DNA of 64,000 nt from Mycobacterium sp. DL440 (GCF_011745145.1 NZ_CP050191.1:957991-1021990); one strand, 5' to 3'; positions 1-9,295 are shown, counted from the stretch's first letter. The notes: generated from the letters alone by a model not told the origin. A program made the numbers and translations.

Positions 1-4
1 GGTC

Positions 5-475
5 ATGTGGTTGACCTACGGAATTATTCCGGTCCTCATCGTCGGCCTGGCTGCATGCGCGGGGTATCTGCTGTGGAAAGACAGTTCGCTGCGCGCCGCC
101 CAGGCCGCCAGCGTCAGCGCTGTTCCGGCTGCTACCGACAGCACGATCAAGATATTGTCCTACAAGCCCGATACCGTGCAGAAGGATCTGGAGGCAGCGG
201 GCGAAGGACTCACCGGGGCGTTCAAGGATTCCTACAACGCGCTGACCCACGATGTCGTGATACCGGGCGCCCAGCAGAAGCAGATCTCCGCGGTGGCGAC
301 AGTGCCTGCCGCCTCGGTGGTTTCGGCGACCGCCAAGCGAGCGGTGGTGATGGTCTTCGTGAACCAAACGACGATCGTGGGCGCTGATCCGCCGACCGCG
401 ACAGCCTCGACTGTCAGGGTGACGCTGGACAAAGTGGGGGAGCGATGGCTCGTTTCCGATTTCACCCCGATCTGA
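5..475 (+). CDS. Mce-associated membrane protein
   Basis: A 156-residue protein with one N-terminal membrane segment (about residues 4-24) followed by a roughly 130-residue extracytoplasmic domain that ends in W-L-V-S-D-F-T-P. This architecture and the closing motif are typical of Mce-associated (Mas) proteins, small accessory subunits of the Mce lipid-import complexes. No mce core gene is visible because the window begins 4 bases before the ATG, so an upstream mce operon is inferred. The 3' end overlaps the next gene by 31 bases, which argues for one transcript. The true start could lie upstream of the window. Confidence 0.75.
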   Translation: MWLTYGIIPVLIVGLAACAGYLLWKDSSLRAAQAASVSAVPAATDSTIKILSYKPDTVQKDLEAAGEGLTGAFKDSYNALTHDVVIPGAQQKQISAVATVPAASVVSATAKRAVVMVFVNQTTIVGADPPTATASTVRVTLDKVGERWLVSDFTPI

Positions 476-831
476 GTCGGCCGACGGCGCTCGTGTTGAT
501 TACCGCTGCGATGGGCGCGGCGACAGCGACAACGGCAGCGCCACGTGCCGCAGCAGACGATTTCGTGTACTTGGTCAACGTCACCGTGCGCCCCGGCTAC
601 AACTTCGCGGGCCCTGACGCGGCGCTGGTTTATGGGCACGACATCTGTTCGAAGGTGGCAGCCGGAACTGCCTACCGCCAACTCGTCGGCGACATCGAGC
701 GTGACTTCGACACCAGCGACGAGTTCCACGCGTCCTATCTGGTGATGCAGGCCGTCAACGAGCTGTGCCCCGAATTGATCTGGCAGCTGCGGAATTCAGC
801 GGCCGGCTATCGACCTGGCGAGGTGAAATGA
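445..831 (+). CDS. DUF732 domain secreted protein
   Basis: A 128-residue protein with a Sec-type signal sequence (roughly residues 1-37, ending A-A-P-R-A-A-A-D-D). The mature part carries two cysteines bracketing a helical domain (D-I-C-S-K-V near residue 69 and N-E-L-C-P near 108), the pattern of the mycobacterial DUF732 family. Function of the family is unknown. The ATG is preceded by a purine-rich GGGGGAG ribosome site inside the upstream gene. The stop overlaps the next start as ATGA, so the three genes at 5-1322 look co-transcribed. Confidence 0.75.
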   Translation: MARFRFHPDLSRPTALVLITAAMGAATATTAAPRAAADDFVYLVNVTVRPGYNFAGPDAALVYGHDICSKVAAGTAYRQLVGDIERDFDTSDEFHASYLVMQAVNELCPELIWQLRNSAAGYRPGEVK

Positions 832-1322
832 CAATCATTGCCCGGCGGCTAGCCATCCTGGCCCAATGCGGCGTGCTCACTGTGACCGCATTGCTGCATG
901 CACCAGGTGCGGCAGCCGATAACCGACGCCTCAACAGCAGTGTTGTCGCCAACGTCTACACCGTCCAACGCCAAGCTGGCTGCGCCAACAACATCACCGT
1001 AGATCCGCGCCTGCTGGAAGCCGCCCACTGGCACACCCTCGACGTCCTCAACAACCGATCCGTCGACGGTGACACCGGGTCGGATGGGTCGACACCACAA
1101 GTTCGGGCGGCCAACGCGGGGTTTCGTGGACGAGTGGCCCAGACCATCGCGATCAACCCGGCGTTGGCGATCAATAACCTCGACGTGATCAATCAGTGGT
1201 ATCACCGGCGTGACTACCTGGCGATCATGCAGGATTGCGGCTTCACGAGAATCGGTGTCTGGTCGGAGAACAGCCTCGATCGCTCGGTGCTCGTCGCGGT
1301 CTACGGCAGCCCCGATCCCTGA
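828..1322 (+). CDS. CAP-like secreted protein
   Basis: A 164-residue product with an N-terminal signal sequence (about residues 1-31, ending G-A-A-A-D). The mature region has features of the CAP/SCP-like fold of mycobacterial secreted proteins: an early pair of cysteines, H-W-H-T followed by a D-G-D-T-G-S-D-G-S segment, and a C-terminal C-G-F-T-R-I-G-V-W strand. The ATG at 828 overlaps the preceding stop (ATGA). It is the last gene of the Mce-associated group. Active-site assignment is not secure; the CAP call is by overall pattern. Confidence 0.6.
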   Translation: MTIIARRLAILAQCGVLTVTALLHAPGAAADNRRLNSSVVANVYTVQRQAGCANNITVDPRLLEAAHWHTLDVLNNRSVDGDTGSDGSTPQVRAANAGFRGRVAQTIAINPALAINNLDVINQWYHRRDYLAIMQDCGFTRIGVWSENSLDRSVLVAVYGSPDP

Positions 1323-1505
1323 CGACATCAACACCTCCCCGTCCAGGAATCAATCCCCGGGTCGGAGGAGCGAATTCCCCCCAGCGGTGGGTGTTTCCGG
1401 GGGTGCAAGCCAGCATCATGTCACGCATGCCGGTTGATACGCCGCCGGTCTCGATGACGCATGGCGCCGGCCGCCACGATGAAGTAGAGGTGACACGCGA
1501 TGGAT

Positions 1506-2889
1506 TCACCCTCGATCCGCGCCGGCAGTGTGGCTGAGGAGCAGTCGAGTTTTGTGGCCGGTGGGGGAGGTCCACGTGTGGCTGCCGTCGGGGTGCTGGA
1601 TGTCGGTCCAGCCGTTTTCGCCGGTTTCGAATGTTTTGATCAGGTGGTGCGTTCGGCACTTGGGGCCGAGATTGCCGGGATGGGTGTGGCCGGCCGGCCA
1701 AGGGGTGGCGTGGTCGAGATCGCAATTGTGGGCTGGTACTCCGCAGCCGGGGAACATGCACACGAGATCACGCATCCGGACGAATGTGGCCAGTTTTGTT
1801 GAGGGCCGGTAGCGGGTTTCGGCGGCGAGGTCCTCGGAGTTGGTGAGGTACTTGACGGTGGCGCCGGTGGCGATCAGTTCGGCAAGCAGGGGTGCGGGCA
1901 CGATCCCGCCACCGAGAATGACTGCGGGGCCGCCGGTTACGGTGGGTGCGCGGTCGGCGGTGTGATCGCTGGGGTCGGGTTCGCCGTGGAGGCGTGGGTC
2001 GCGGGGTGGTTGCGCCGGGGCGGCGGGCTCGTCGGTAGGTATCTCGACCGCGGCGTCAGGGCCCGTGCGGTCATCGCCTTCGTCTCGGGTCTGTGTCCCG
2101 TTGTGGTCCGCGGCGTTGTGGGTGTCATCGGCGCTTTGGGGCAGGATTTGTGCGAGGAGATGGATCATCACGGCGCGGGAGCGGGGGTCGACGCCGGTGG
2201 CGTCGCAGTCGGGGTTGCCCGATGGTCCGGGGGTCGTTGTCGCAGACTCCGCGGACCATGGCGGTGAGGAGGTTTTTGAGCAGGGCGGCGTCGGTGGCCA
2301 GAAGTCGTCCCCAGATGGACACGGTGCCGTTGGGGTCGTCGGGGTCGCCGAAATGGATGTCGCGTTCGCGGGCGGCGGTGCGGGTTCTGCGTACGGCGGC
2401 GGGGTCGAATTTCTCCACCCAGATGTCGATGGCTTGTTCGGCTTTGGTGGTGGTCAGCGCACCGTAGGTGGTGGCGGCGCCGGCCAGTGCGGTGTCGATC
2501 AATGCCAATGCGTCGTCGTCGGTGACGAGTTTGGTGCGCCAGGTGATGGTGGAGACCACGGCGGCCGAGATGTCGCCGCGGGCGAACACGGCGGCGACTT
2601 TGGGAAGCCGATCGCGCAGTGCTTGAGCGATGCGCATCTGGGCGGAGGCGGCACGGCGACTCAGGTTGCAGGCGGCGCTGACTGCGGCGGTGGCGGTTTC
2701 CCAGCCGTCGATCGCAAGGTGGGCGGACGTCTCGTCCTCGTCGTCGCAGTGGCGGGCCACGATCTCGGCGATGACGGCCAGGCGCTGAGCGGCTTCGGTG
2801 GCTTCGGTACGGGTGTGGTGGTCGAGGCAGTCGATCAGCGCAGCGTCGGTGAATTCACTGAGCACCGGCCGGTCGAGCAATTCGAACAC
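1506..2889 (-). pseudogene. Frameshifted DUF222/HNH (13E12-type) protein
   Basis: Two minus-strand frames form one broken gene. The N-terminal part, from a GTG at 2889 to about 2216, is a DUF222 domain ending D-P-R-T-I-G-Q. The C-terminal part, in another frame from about 2218 to 1506, continues N-P-D-C-D-A-T-G and holds the HNH nuclease core (C-M-F-P-G-C, D-L-D-H, then C-R-T-H-H). Intact 13E12 proteins normally have some 20 residues (an R-R-A-D-A type segment and a cysteine) between these blocks. An internal deletion that also shifts the frame, near 2215, explains the gap. Sequencing error alone would not supply the missing residues. The start codon lies inside an SOS box. Confidence 0.8.
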
Positions 2890-2897
2890 ATGTTCTA
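2882..2897. promoter_or_regulatory. LexA SOS box over the DUF222/HNH start
   Basis: The 16-base site TCGAACACATGTTCTA matches the mycobacterial LexA palindrome TCGAAC-N4-GTTCGA at 11 of 12 fixed positions. It contains the inferred GTG start (2887-2889 on the minus strand). Several 13E12-family genes in M. tuberculosis are known SOS genes with the box near the start, so placement fits. LexA binding here would block initiation. Confidence 0.75.
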
Positions 2898-2990
2898 GTC
2901 TAGTGATGAATATACAGCTGGGCAACCTTTTTCGGGCTGTCGCTGAATTGTCGCTCGCCAGGCGGGCAAACGCCTGGCGAGCGACGAGGA

Positions 2991-3839
2991 TCAAGGCTGG
3001 ACGTATCCGGGCGGGTTGGGGGTGTCGACCCACAGGTCGACCCCGAGCTCCGAGCCGGGCACGCAGTCGTACACCGACAGATCGGTCACGCCGTTCGCCA
3101 GCAGCACGTCCTCGCACAGCAGGCTCTGGCCGGTGTACTCCCGCGCCGGCTTGTTGAAGATCGCATACGCGGCGTCGGCGTACACGTCCGGCTTGCGGGC
3201 CCGGCCCATGGCCTCGTCACCGCCGAGCAGGTTCTGCACCGCGGCGGTGGCCACCAGAGTGCGCGGCCACAGCGTGTTCGACGCGATGCCGGCCTCCCGC
3301 ATCTCTTCGGCGATACCCAACGCGCACAGCGTCATTCCGAACTTGGCCATCATGTACGCCGTCGGCTTGAGCCACTCGGACTCCAGTCGGATCGGCGGGG
3401 ACAGGGTGAGGATGTGCGGGTTCTCCCGGCCCTTCATGTGGGGGATGCAGGCCTGCGACACCGCGTAGGTGCCGCGGATCTGGATGCCGTTCATCAGGTC
3501 GAAGCGCTTGAGCGGTACTTCCTCGATCGAGCCGAGATTGATCGCCGACGCGTTGTTGACGCAGAGGTCGATGCCACCGAACTGCTCGACCGCCTTTGCC
3601 ACGGCCTCGGCCACGGAATCACCGTCACGCACGTCCCCGACGATCGGCAGCGCCTGCCCGCCGGCCTCCTCGATCTCCTTGGCCGCGGTGTAGACCGTGC
3701 CCTCGAGCTTGGGATGGGGCTCGGCGGTCTTGGCGACCAGCGCGATGTTGGCGCCGTCGGCAGCGGCCTTCTTGGCGATCGCCAGCCCGATACCGCGGCT
3801 GGCGCCGGAGATGAACATGGTCTTCCCGGACAGAGTCAT
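2991..3839 (-). CDS. SDR oxidoreductase (HSDL2-like)
   Basis: A 282-residue classical short-chain dehydrogenase. The Rossmann glycine motif S-G-A-S-R-G-I-G is at residues 11-18, the acidic G-D-V at 69-71, N-N-A-S at 95-98, and the catalytic Y162-x3-K166 follows. The L-T-L-S-P-P stretch supplies the active-site serine. The length and the extended S-E-W-L-K-P-T segment fit the HSDL2-like subgroup rather than FabG. By memory the M. tuberculosis equivalent in this neighbourhood is Rv3224, described as possibly iron-regulated. It is transcribed divergently from mymT. The substrate is not evident. Confidence 0.85.
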   Translation of the reverse strand: MTLSGKTMFISGASRGIGLAIAKKAAADGANIALVAKTAEPHPKLEGTVYTAAKEIEEAGGQALPIVGDVRDGDSVAEAVAKAVEQFGGIDLCVNNASAINLGSIEEVPLKRFDLMNGIQIRGTYAVSQACIPHMKGRENPHILTLSPPIRLESEWLKPTAYMMAKFGMTLCALGIAEEMREAGIASNTLWPRTLVATAAVQNLLGGDEAMGRARKPDVYADAAYAIFNKPAREYTGQSLLCEDVLLANGVTDLSVYDCVPGSELGVDLWVDTPNPPGYVQP

Positions 3840-3948
3840 GAAGACACGATAGGCCGACCGGGTTGCATTGAAATCGACGGTTCAGGGCTGCGAAGGGCGG
3901 ACGATGGGGGACAGCGTCATCGAACTGCACCAGAAATGGAGGAGAACC

Positions 3949-4098
3949 ATGAGCGCTGTTCCTTCAGGAACCGTCCTGACCTGTGCCCACGAGGGCTGTG
4001 AGTGCCGGATCCGCGTCGAGTCCGAATGCCATTGCGAAGGTCCGGAAAGCAGCTACAAGTGCACCTGCGGCGCCGACATGGTGCCGGTCACCGAGTAG
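3949..4098 (+). CDS. mymT: Copper metallothionein MymT-like
   Basis: A 49-residue protein with seven cysteines arranged C-A-H-E-G-C-E-C then C-H-C then C-T-C, closely matching the MymT pattern, a Cu(I)-binding metallothionein known from M. tuberculosis. Start choice: an ATG preceded by a strong GGAGGAG site at 3939-3944; longer frames upstream lack one. It sits alone in a divergent arrangement with the SDR. In M. tuberculosis mymT belongs to the RicR copper regulon; I could not find a convincing RicR palindrome in the 109-base upstream gap, so copper control here is inferred from family only. Confidence 0.88.
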   Translation: MSAVPSGTVLTCAHEGCECRIRVESECHCEGPESSYKCTCGADMVPVTE

Positions 4099-4109
4099 GA
4101 CCGAACAGG

Positions 4110-4673
4110 TCAGCCCGCCGCATTGGGCTGCAGTGGCGGACAGTTGCCGGCCGGGTCGGCGACGAGTTCGAAATGCCACAGCTCGTTGGCATAGATCTGG
4201 CACAGCCCGAAGCGTGCGCCATTGGCGATCAGCCAGCGATCGGCCTGCGGACCGCCGACATCGACCGCCTCACCGGTCACATGCCGGGAAGCGGTCGGCG
4301 TCTGCACGTACTGGCGGGCGGCCGCGAGGCTGCCATACGTCTGGACCGCCTGATCGAGCAGTGACTGTTGGAAGTCGGCCGACCGCCACCCCGAATTGAT
4401 CGTCATGGTCACGCCTTCCGCGGACGCGGCATTCGCGGCGTTCTGAATGGCGGCCAGCAGGCGCGGGTCCAACCGGCCGATCGCCGGGTTCTGCACGTCG
4501 AAGGGGGTCAGGACCTGCCCGTCGGCCAGCGAGCCGTCACCTTGGGTCATCGGAACGGTGTCGTCGACCAGCCGGATCTGCGGTGCCGGTGCGGAGGTGC
4601 CGAACAGGACGGCCATTGCGGCCACACTCGAGGCCACCGTCGTCCCCACCACCATCGGCATCACCGGCACCAC
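4110..4673 (-). CDS. M15-family D-Ala-D-Ala carboxypeptidase-like
   Basis: A 187-residue exported peptidase of the VanY type. Residues 5-28 form a membrane or signal segment. The S-G-W-R-S turn is at 94-98, and zinc ligands are seen as H131 and D138 in S-R-H-V-T-G-E-A-V-D and H167 in E-L-W-H-F-E, with E164 as likely catalytic base. It probably trims peptidoglycan stem peptides outside the membrane. The GTG at 4673 begins one base after the LysR stop, suggesting coupling; ATGs at residues 5 and 7 are alternative starts. Confidence 0.8.
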   Translation of the reverse strand: MVPVMPMVVGTTVASSVAAMAVLFGTSAPAPQIRLVDDTVPMTQGDGSLADGQVLTPFDVQNPAIGRLDPRLLAAIQNAANAASAEGVTMTINSGWRSADFQQSLLDQAVQTYGSLAAARQYVQTPTASRHVTGEAVDVGGPQADRWLIANGARFGLCQIYANELWHFELVADPAGNCPPLQPNAAG

Positions 4674-4674
4674 A

Positions 4675-5595
4675 TTACTCAGCCCGCCCCCGCGCGATCA
4701 CCGGCGCCAGCCTATGCACCAGCGCCTCGATCTCGGTGGGGTCCTTCAGACGGTCGGGCACCCAGGCCAGCGCGATCCGGGCCGGTGCCCAGGTGCTCTC
4801 GTCGATGGGAACCAGCGTGAATTCCGGCGGCGAGAAGATCTTGCCGATCAGTGATTCGGGTGCGTAGGGGACCACCGCGACGAGGCGCCGGTTGAACACC
4901 TGGGCGGCCATCTCCAGCTCGCCGCCGAACTGGTTGGTGGTGCGCACGATGCGGGTCACCCCGCGCGCGTTGAGCGCACGGGTCAGACCGGCCAGCATGA
5001 CCGGATTGGGTCGGGCGAAATCGATCACCACGTCGCGATCGCGCAGGTCCTCGATCGACACCAGGTCCTCGGAGGCCAGCGGATCGTCGAATCGCACCGC
5101 CACGGCACCCTGGAAGGTGGCCACCACCCGGTACTGCAGCCGCTTGTCGGCGGTGGGCAGATGGATCAGCCCGAGGTCGAGATGGCCGGACACCAGCTTG
5201 GCCGTCACCTCGGCGCCCGACCCGGGAACGCTGAATTCGGTCGGCACCGGCAGGTCGGAGACCGCGCGCTGGACCTGCGCGACGAAATCCGATGGGGCAT
5301 AGGCGGTGGCGCCGACCCGCACCGTGGCGGCCCCCTCGGTGAGCCGGGTCGCGGTAGCCGTCAATTCCTCTACCTGGCGCAGGATTTCGCGCGCCGGGCC
5401 GAGCAGCTTGGCGCCCAGCGGTGTCAGCCGGACCTCGTGGTAGTTGCGCTCGAAGAGTTGCCCGCCGAGTTCCTTCTCGAAGAGTTTGATCTGCTTGCTC
5501 AACGGCGGCGGCGTGATCATCAGCCGGTCGGCGGCCCGCTTGAAGTGCAGTTCCTCGGCAACCGCCACGAAGTACCTGAGTCTGGTGAAGTCCAT
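4675..5595 (-). CDS. LysR-family transcriptional regulator
   Basis: A 306-residue regulator with an N-terminal winged HTH (residues 1-60, including the A-A-D-R-L-M-I-T-P-P-P-L-S-K-Q-I recognition region) and a substrate-binding domain from about 90 to 300. The E-x-H-F-x-R-A-A start is typical of BenM/CatR-like LysR proteins. It lies 58 bases downstream of the CoA-transferase on the same strand. It may sense a CoA-ester precursor handled by that operon, but no divergent target promoter is visible, so the ligand remains unknown. Confidence 0.85.
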   Translation of the reverse strand: MDFTRLRYFVAVAEELHFKRAADRLMITPPPLSKQIKLFEKELGGQLFERNYHEVRLTPLGAKLLGPAREILRQVEELTATATRLTEGAATVRVGATAYAPSDFVAQVQRAVSDLPVPTEFSVPGSGAEVTAKLVSGHLDLGLIHLPTADKRLQYRVVATFQGAVAVRFDDPLASEDLVSIEDLRDRDVVIDFARPNPVMLAGLTRALNARGVTRIVRTTNQFGGELEMAAQVFNRRLVAVVPYAPESLIGKIFSPPEFTLVPIDESTWAPARIALAWVPDRLKDPTEIEALVHRLAPVIARGRAE

Positions 5596-5653
5596 GCGGT
5601 CTTTTCCGGCGTTACGAGGGCGGGGTGACCAACGAAGCGTACGAGACGCGCGA

Positions 5654-8095
5654 TCAGCGTCCCGCCGGCTCTGGTTGTTCGGCCCGCCCGCGGGCGCCGC
5701 TCTGCGGGGCTTCGAGCACGCCGGCGGCGATCAGCTCATCGATATCGGCGCGGTCGAGCCCCAACAGTTCGGCGGCGATGTCGCGGGTCTGCTCGCCGAG
5801 CAGCGGCGCCTGCAACAGTGGTGGATCAGCGATGCGATCCGAATGGATCTGCACGTTCTCCATCGTGAACGGTTCATCGGCGTGGGGGTGCAGCTCCTCG
5901 CGGAACGCACGGCGCTGCACGTAGTAGTCCCAGTCGGCGACCTCGGCAGCACGCAGCACGGCGCCGGCCGGAACACCGGCCGCCTGCAACAGCTCCATCG
6001 CCTCGGTCGCCGGACGTTGAGACGTCCAGGCACGCACGGCCTCGTCGACACGGCCGCGGCGGGCGTCCCGTCCGGTGCGGGTCCCCAGTTGTGCATCGGC
6101 ACCCAGATCCGAACGGTCGATCACCCCGCACAGTGCGCGCCAATCGGCGTCGTCGCGCACGGTGACGGCAACCCAGCGATCCTCGTCGGCGGCCGGGAAC
6201 AGGCCCCACGGCGCATCGTGGACCGGGCGGCCCGAGGGTTCGTGCCCGCGCCGCACCAGGACTTCGGCGGCGATCTCGCCGGCCAGGTGGCTCAGCATCA
6301 CCTCCGATTGGGCGACGCTGACCGAGCCGCCGGTGCCGGTACGTTCGCGACGCAGCAGCAGGGCCAGCGCACCGAGCGCACCGATCCGGGCGGCCACATG
6401 GTCGGGGTAGACGGTGACCGTGTCGCAGAACGACTCCGGTTCGTCGGGGTACACCCACAGGTCGGTGAACCCGGCGGCCGCACGCACCAGCGGGCCGTAG
6501 CCCATTCGCTTCGCCCACGGCCCGGTGGGCCCGAACGCCGAACTGTCCACGACCACGATGCCCGGGTTCAGCTCGCGCAAGGTTTGGTAGTCCATGCCCA
6601 GCGTCTCGGCCACGCCCGGTTTGAAGTTGGTCAGCACGACGTCGGACATCGCGACCAGTTGATGCGCCAGAGCCCGGCCCCGCGGTGTCCGCAGATCGAT
6701 ACCGATCGAGCGTTTGTTGCGATGGCCGGCGGCGTAGGTCTGCGACATCGAGGTCAGGTTGCCGCGCAGACCGTCCGGGAACGCCGAGTTCTCGATCTTG
6801 ATGACGTCGGCGCCGAGGTCGCCGAACAGTCGTCCGGTGTCGGACCCGACCACGATCACGCCGAGATCCAGCACGCGCACACCCTCCAGCGGAAGGCCCT
6901 CGTTGCGGCGTTGGCGGCCGGCCAGCATCGGGGCGACATCAATGCGGTGCGGCCGGCGGCCTGTTTCCGTGTGTCCGGACCCGTTCGGCGTGTTCGCCCG
7001 GTGTCCGTCGATCTCGACGACACCCGCCGGCACCGGTGCCGATACCCCGGGGGCGAGGTCGACGTCGTGAAAGTACCCACGGCTCTCGACCTGTTCGGTG
7101 CCCAGCGTTTCGGCCAGGGTCAGCACCGCGGCCGTCGGCACCCCGTGCCGCTGGCCGGCGACCTCCAGCTCGGCCCGGGTCTGCCCGGCGCAAAACTGCC
7201 CGATCGCGGCCATCAGCTCCGGCGAGTTGAACCGCACCCGCAGCCGGTCGAACGACGGATCGGCGAACTGATCGGGGCGGCCCATCCACTCGAACATGCC
7301 GTGCCACTGACGTTTTGCCAACAGGCAGATCCGCACATGCCCGTCTTTGCAGGCGATGATCGGGTACCGCAGCCGTTCGGCGTTCCAGTCGCGTTGTTGC
7401 GCGCTCAAGGCGACCCCGGCCGAGGCCGTGCCCGCCGTTCCGTATGGAGGATCGAGCGTCTGCATGGCTCCGTCGAGGATGGAGAAGTCGATGAGATCGC
7501 CTTCGCCGGTACGCAATCGGTCCAGGTACACGCTCGTGGTCATCACCGCGGCCTGCGCCGCCGCCACGCGATAGGGCAGTTGTGCTGCAGGCGGTATCAG
7601 GGGCTCGCGCCCCGGGATGCCCGAGCGGGACAGCTCGCTGGTCAGGGCATGCAGCACCGGCGTGGTGGCGTGCCAGCCGCGGTAGCTGGTGTCACGGCCG
7701 AAATCGCTGATGGACAGGATCACCAGACCGGGGTGTTCGGCGTGAATCCGGCGTACTGCCAAAGCCTTTTCAGCATCCGAGTCGGGTCGGGTGTCCTCGA
7801 TCAGAATGTCGGCCCCGGCCAGTAGGTGAACCCAGCGAAGGCGGTCGTCGGGGATTGACGGACCGAGGACGACGGTGTTCAGCCCGTGCCGGTTGATGGC
7901 GAGGCTGACCGAGTCGGCGTCGACGCCGGTACCCACAGGGGGTGGCGGCTCTGCGGTGACACCGGGCAGGTGCACCTGGGTCACAGAGGCGCCGAGGTCG
8001 GCCAGCAGGCGACCGACCGCCGTCATCGGGCCGCGGGACAGGTCGAGGATGTGAACGCCGGCCAGTGGCGGGTCGTAGTTGTCCGGGTTGGCCAT
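5654..8095 (-). CDS. Double-domain CaiB/BaiF CoA-transferase
   Basis: An 813-residue fusion of two family III CoA-transferase units. The first (about 1-390) starts P-L-A-G-V-H-I-L-D-L-S-R-G, and the second (about 400-800) starts P-L-E-G-V-R-V-L-D-L-G and retains G-A-D-V-I-K-I-E-N and the N-K-R-S-I-G-I-D-L block. The second unit looks complete and probably catalytic. The first is more divergent (H-R-G-L-N-T-V-V in place of the nucleotide-contact strand) and may be structural. Single-domain relatives are about 400 residues and dimerise, so the fusion gives an intramolecular pair. It follows the dehydrogenase stop by 3 bases. Confidence 0.85.
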   Translation of the reverse strand: MANPDNYDPPLAGVHILDLSRGPMTAVGRLLADLGASVTQVHLPGVTAEPPPPVGTGVDADSVSLAINRHGLNTVVLGPSIPDDRLRWVHLLAGADILIEDTRPDSDAEKALAVRRIHAEHPGLVILSISDFGRDTSYRGWHATTPVLHALTSELSRSGIPGREPLIPPAAQLPYRVAAAQAAVMTTSVYLDRLRTGEGDLIDFSILDGAMQTLDPPYGTAGTASAGVALSAQQRDWNAERLRYPIIACKDGHVRICLLAKRQWHGMFEWMGRPDQFADPSFDRLRVRFNSPELMAAIGQFCAGQTRAELEVAGQRHGVPTAAVLTLAETLGTEQVESRGYFHDVDLAPGVSAPVPAGVVEIDGHRANTPNGSGHTETGRRPHRIDVAPMLAGRQRRNEGLPLEGVRVLDLGVIVVGSDTGRLFGDLGADVIKIENSAFPDGLRGNLTSMSQTYAAGHRNKRSIGIDLRTPRGRALAHQLVAMSDVVLTNFKPGVAETLGMDYQTLRELNPGIVVVDSSAFGPTGPWAKRMGYGPLVRAAAGFTDLWVYPDEPESFCDTVTVYPDHVAARIGALGALALLLRRERTGTGGSVSVAQSEVMLSHLAGEIAAEVLVRRGHEPSGRPVHDAPWGLFPAADEDRWVAVTVRDDADWRALCGVIDRSDLGADAQLGTRTGRDARRGRVDEAVRAWTSQRPATEAMELLQAAGVPAGAVLRAAEVADWDYYVQRRAFREELHPHADEPFTMENVQIHSDRIADPPLLQAPLLGEQTRDIAAELLGLDRADIDELIAAGVLEAPQSGARGRAEQPEPAGR

Positions 8096-8098
8096 CGT

Positions 8099-9295
8099 TC
8101 AGCTCCCGCGGGCCTGGCGGAACGGGATGTCGCGGTCGACCTCGGGCTCTTTGGCCAGGCCGAGGACGCGCTCGCCGATGATGTTGCGCTGGATCTGGTC
8201 GGTGCCGCCGCCGATCGAGGTGAAGAATGCGTTGAGGGTCAGGAAGTTGATGTCGTCGGCCTCGGGGTTCTCGGGACCGGCCAGAAGTGCTTCGGCGCCG
8301 ATGATCTCGGTCTTGAGGCGGGCCTCGGCGTGCAGGATGTTCGACATCGCCAGCTTGCCCAGCGACATGATCGGGCTGGAACTACCTTGTGCCGCAGCGG
8401 CTTTGGCTCGTGCATTGTTGAGCGAGTTGAGTTCGCGCAACGCCAGCACATTGGCCAGCTCCTTGCGTACCGCCGGATCCTCCAGGCGGCCGTGCTCGCG
8501 GGCCAGGCCGATGAGGTCGTCGGCGCGGGTGCGGTTGCGCGATCCCCGGCCGCCGTCGCCCATGATCGACCGCTCGTAGGCCAGTGCGGTCTGCAGTACC
8601 CGCCACCCATTGCCTTCGCCGCCGAGCAGGTAGGCGTCGGACACCCGCGCGTCGGTGATGAACACCTCGTTGAAGTGCGATTCGCCGGTGATCTGCACCA
8701 GCGGACGGACCTCGATGCCGGGCCGGCGCATCGGAATCATGAAGAAGCTCAAGCCCTTGTGCTTGGGCACGTCCCAGTCGGTGCGGGCGATCAGCAGCGC
8801 GTATTCGGCGGTCGTGGCGCCCGACGTCCACACTTTCTGGCCGTTGATCACCCACTCGTCGCCGTCGCGGACCGCGGTGGTGCGCACGGCGGCCAGGTCG
8901 GATCCGGCCCCGGGTTCGCTGTAGAGCAGGCAGGTGCGGGCACGTTCGGTCAGAAAGTCACGCACCAGGTCGCTTTTGAGCTGATCGGTGCCGAACGTGA
9001 GCGCGGTATTGGCCGGGATGCTGTATTTGTCCTGGCGCGCGCCGGGGGCCTTGACTGCCCGGAATTCCTGCTCGATGACCGCGGCCAGTGCATTCGGGTA
9101 TGCCCGCCCGAACCATTCGGTGGGGTATGTCGGCACCGCATAGCCCGCGTCGAGAACTTTCTGCAGCCACGCCACCCGCTCGGGGGAGCTGACCCACGGA
9201 TTGGTGGATTTCGGTAGCCCAGCCCAGTTCTGGGCGAGCCAGTCGCGCACCTCGGTGCGCAGTTGGTCGGCGCTGGGCAGGTGGCTGGCGGTCAT
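8099..9295 (-). CDS. Acyl-CoA dehydrogenase, catalytic-type partner
   Basis: A 398-residue acyl-CoA dehydrogenase with the FAD/substrate loop Y-S-E-P-G-A-G-S-D-L-A, the V-W-T-S-G-A strand and a C-terminal G-G-G-T-D-Q-I-Q-R-N-I-I-G-E-R-V-L-G signature. The ATG at 9295 begins 2 bases after the stop of the upstream dehydrogenase. Mycobacterial FadE proteins of this sort often act as two-gene heteromers (FadE28-FadE29 is the model), in which one subunit keeps the base and the other mainly supports FAD. The immediate pairing with the next gene suggests such a complex. Substrate unknown. Confidence 0.85.
   Translation of the reverse strand: MTASHLPSADQLRTEVRDWLAQNWAGLPKSTNPWVSSPERVAWLQKVLDAGYAVPTYPTEWFGRAYPNALAAVIEQEFRAVKAPGARQDKYSIPANTALTFGTDQLKSDLVRDFLTERARTCLLYSEPGAGSDLAAVRTTAVRDGDEWVINGQKVWTSGATTAEYALLIARTDWDVPKHKGLSFFMIPMRRPGIEVRPLVQITGESHFNEVFITDARVSDAYLLGGEGNGWRVLQTALAYERSIMGDGGRGSRNRTRADDLIGLAREHGRLEDPAVRKELANVLALRELNSLNNARAKAAAAQGSSSPIMSLGKLAMSNILHAEARLKTEIIGAEALLAGPENPEADDINFLTLNAFFTSIGGGTDQIQRNIIGERVLGLAKEPEVDRDIPFRQARGS

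Noticed and set aside
1323..1505. Gap between the CAP-like gene and the broken HNH gene
   Set aside because: No gene, tRNA or clear hairpin with T tract was found.
5444..7825. 793-residue plus-strand open frame opposite the CoA-transferase gene
   Set aside because: It is the antisense reading of a clear CaiB/BaiF gene; the composition is His/Gln/Arg/Gly-rich with no domain, as expected from GC-rich shadow frames.
7886..9217. 443-residue plus-strand frame opposite an acyl-CoA dehydrogenase
   Set aside because: The dehydrogenase on the minus strand has complete family motifs; the opposite frame has none.
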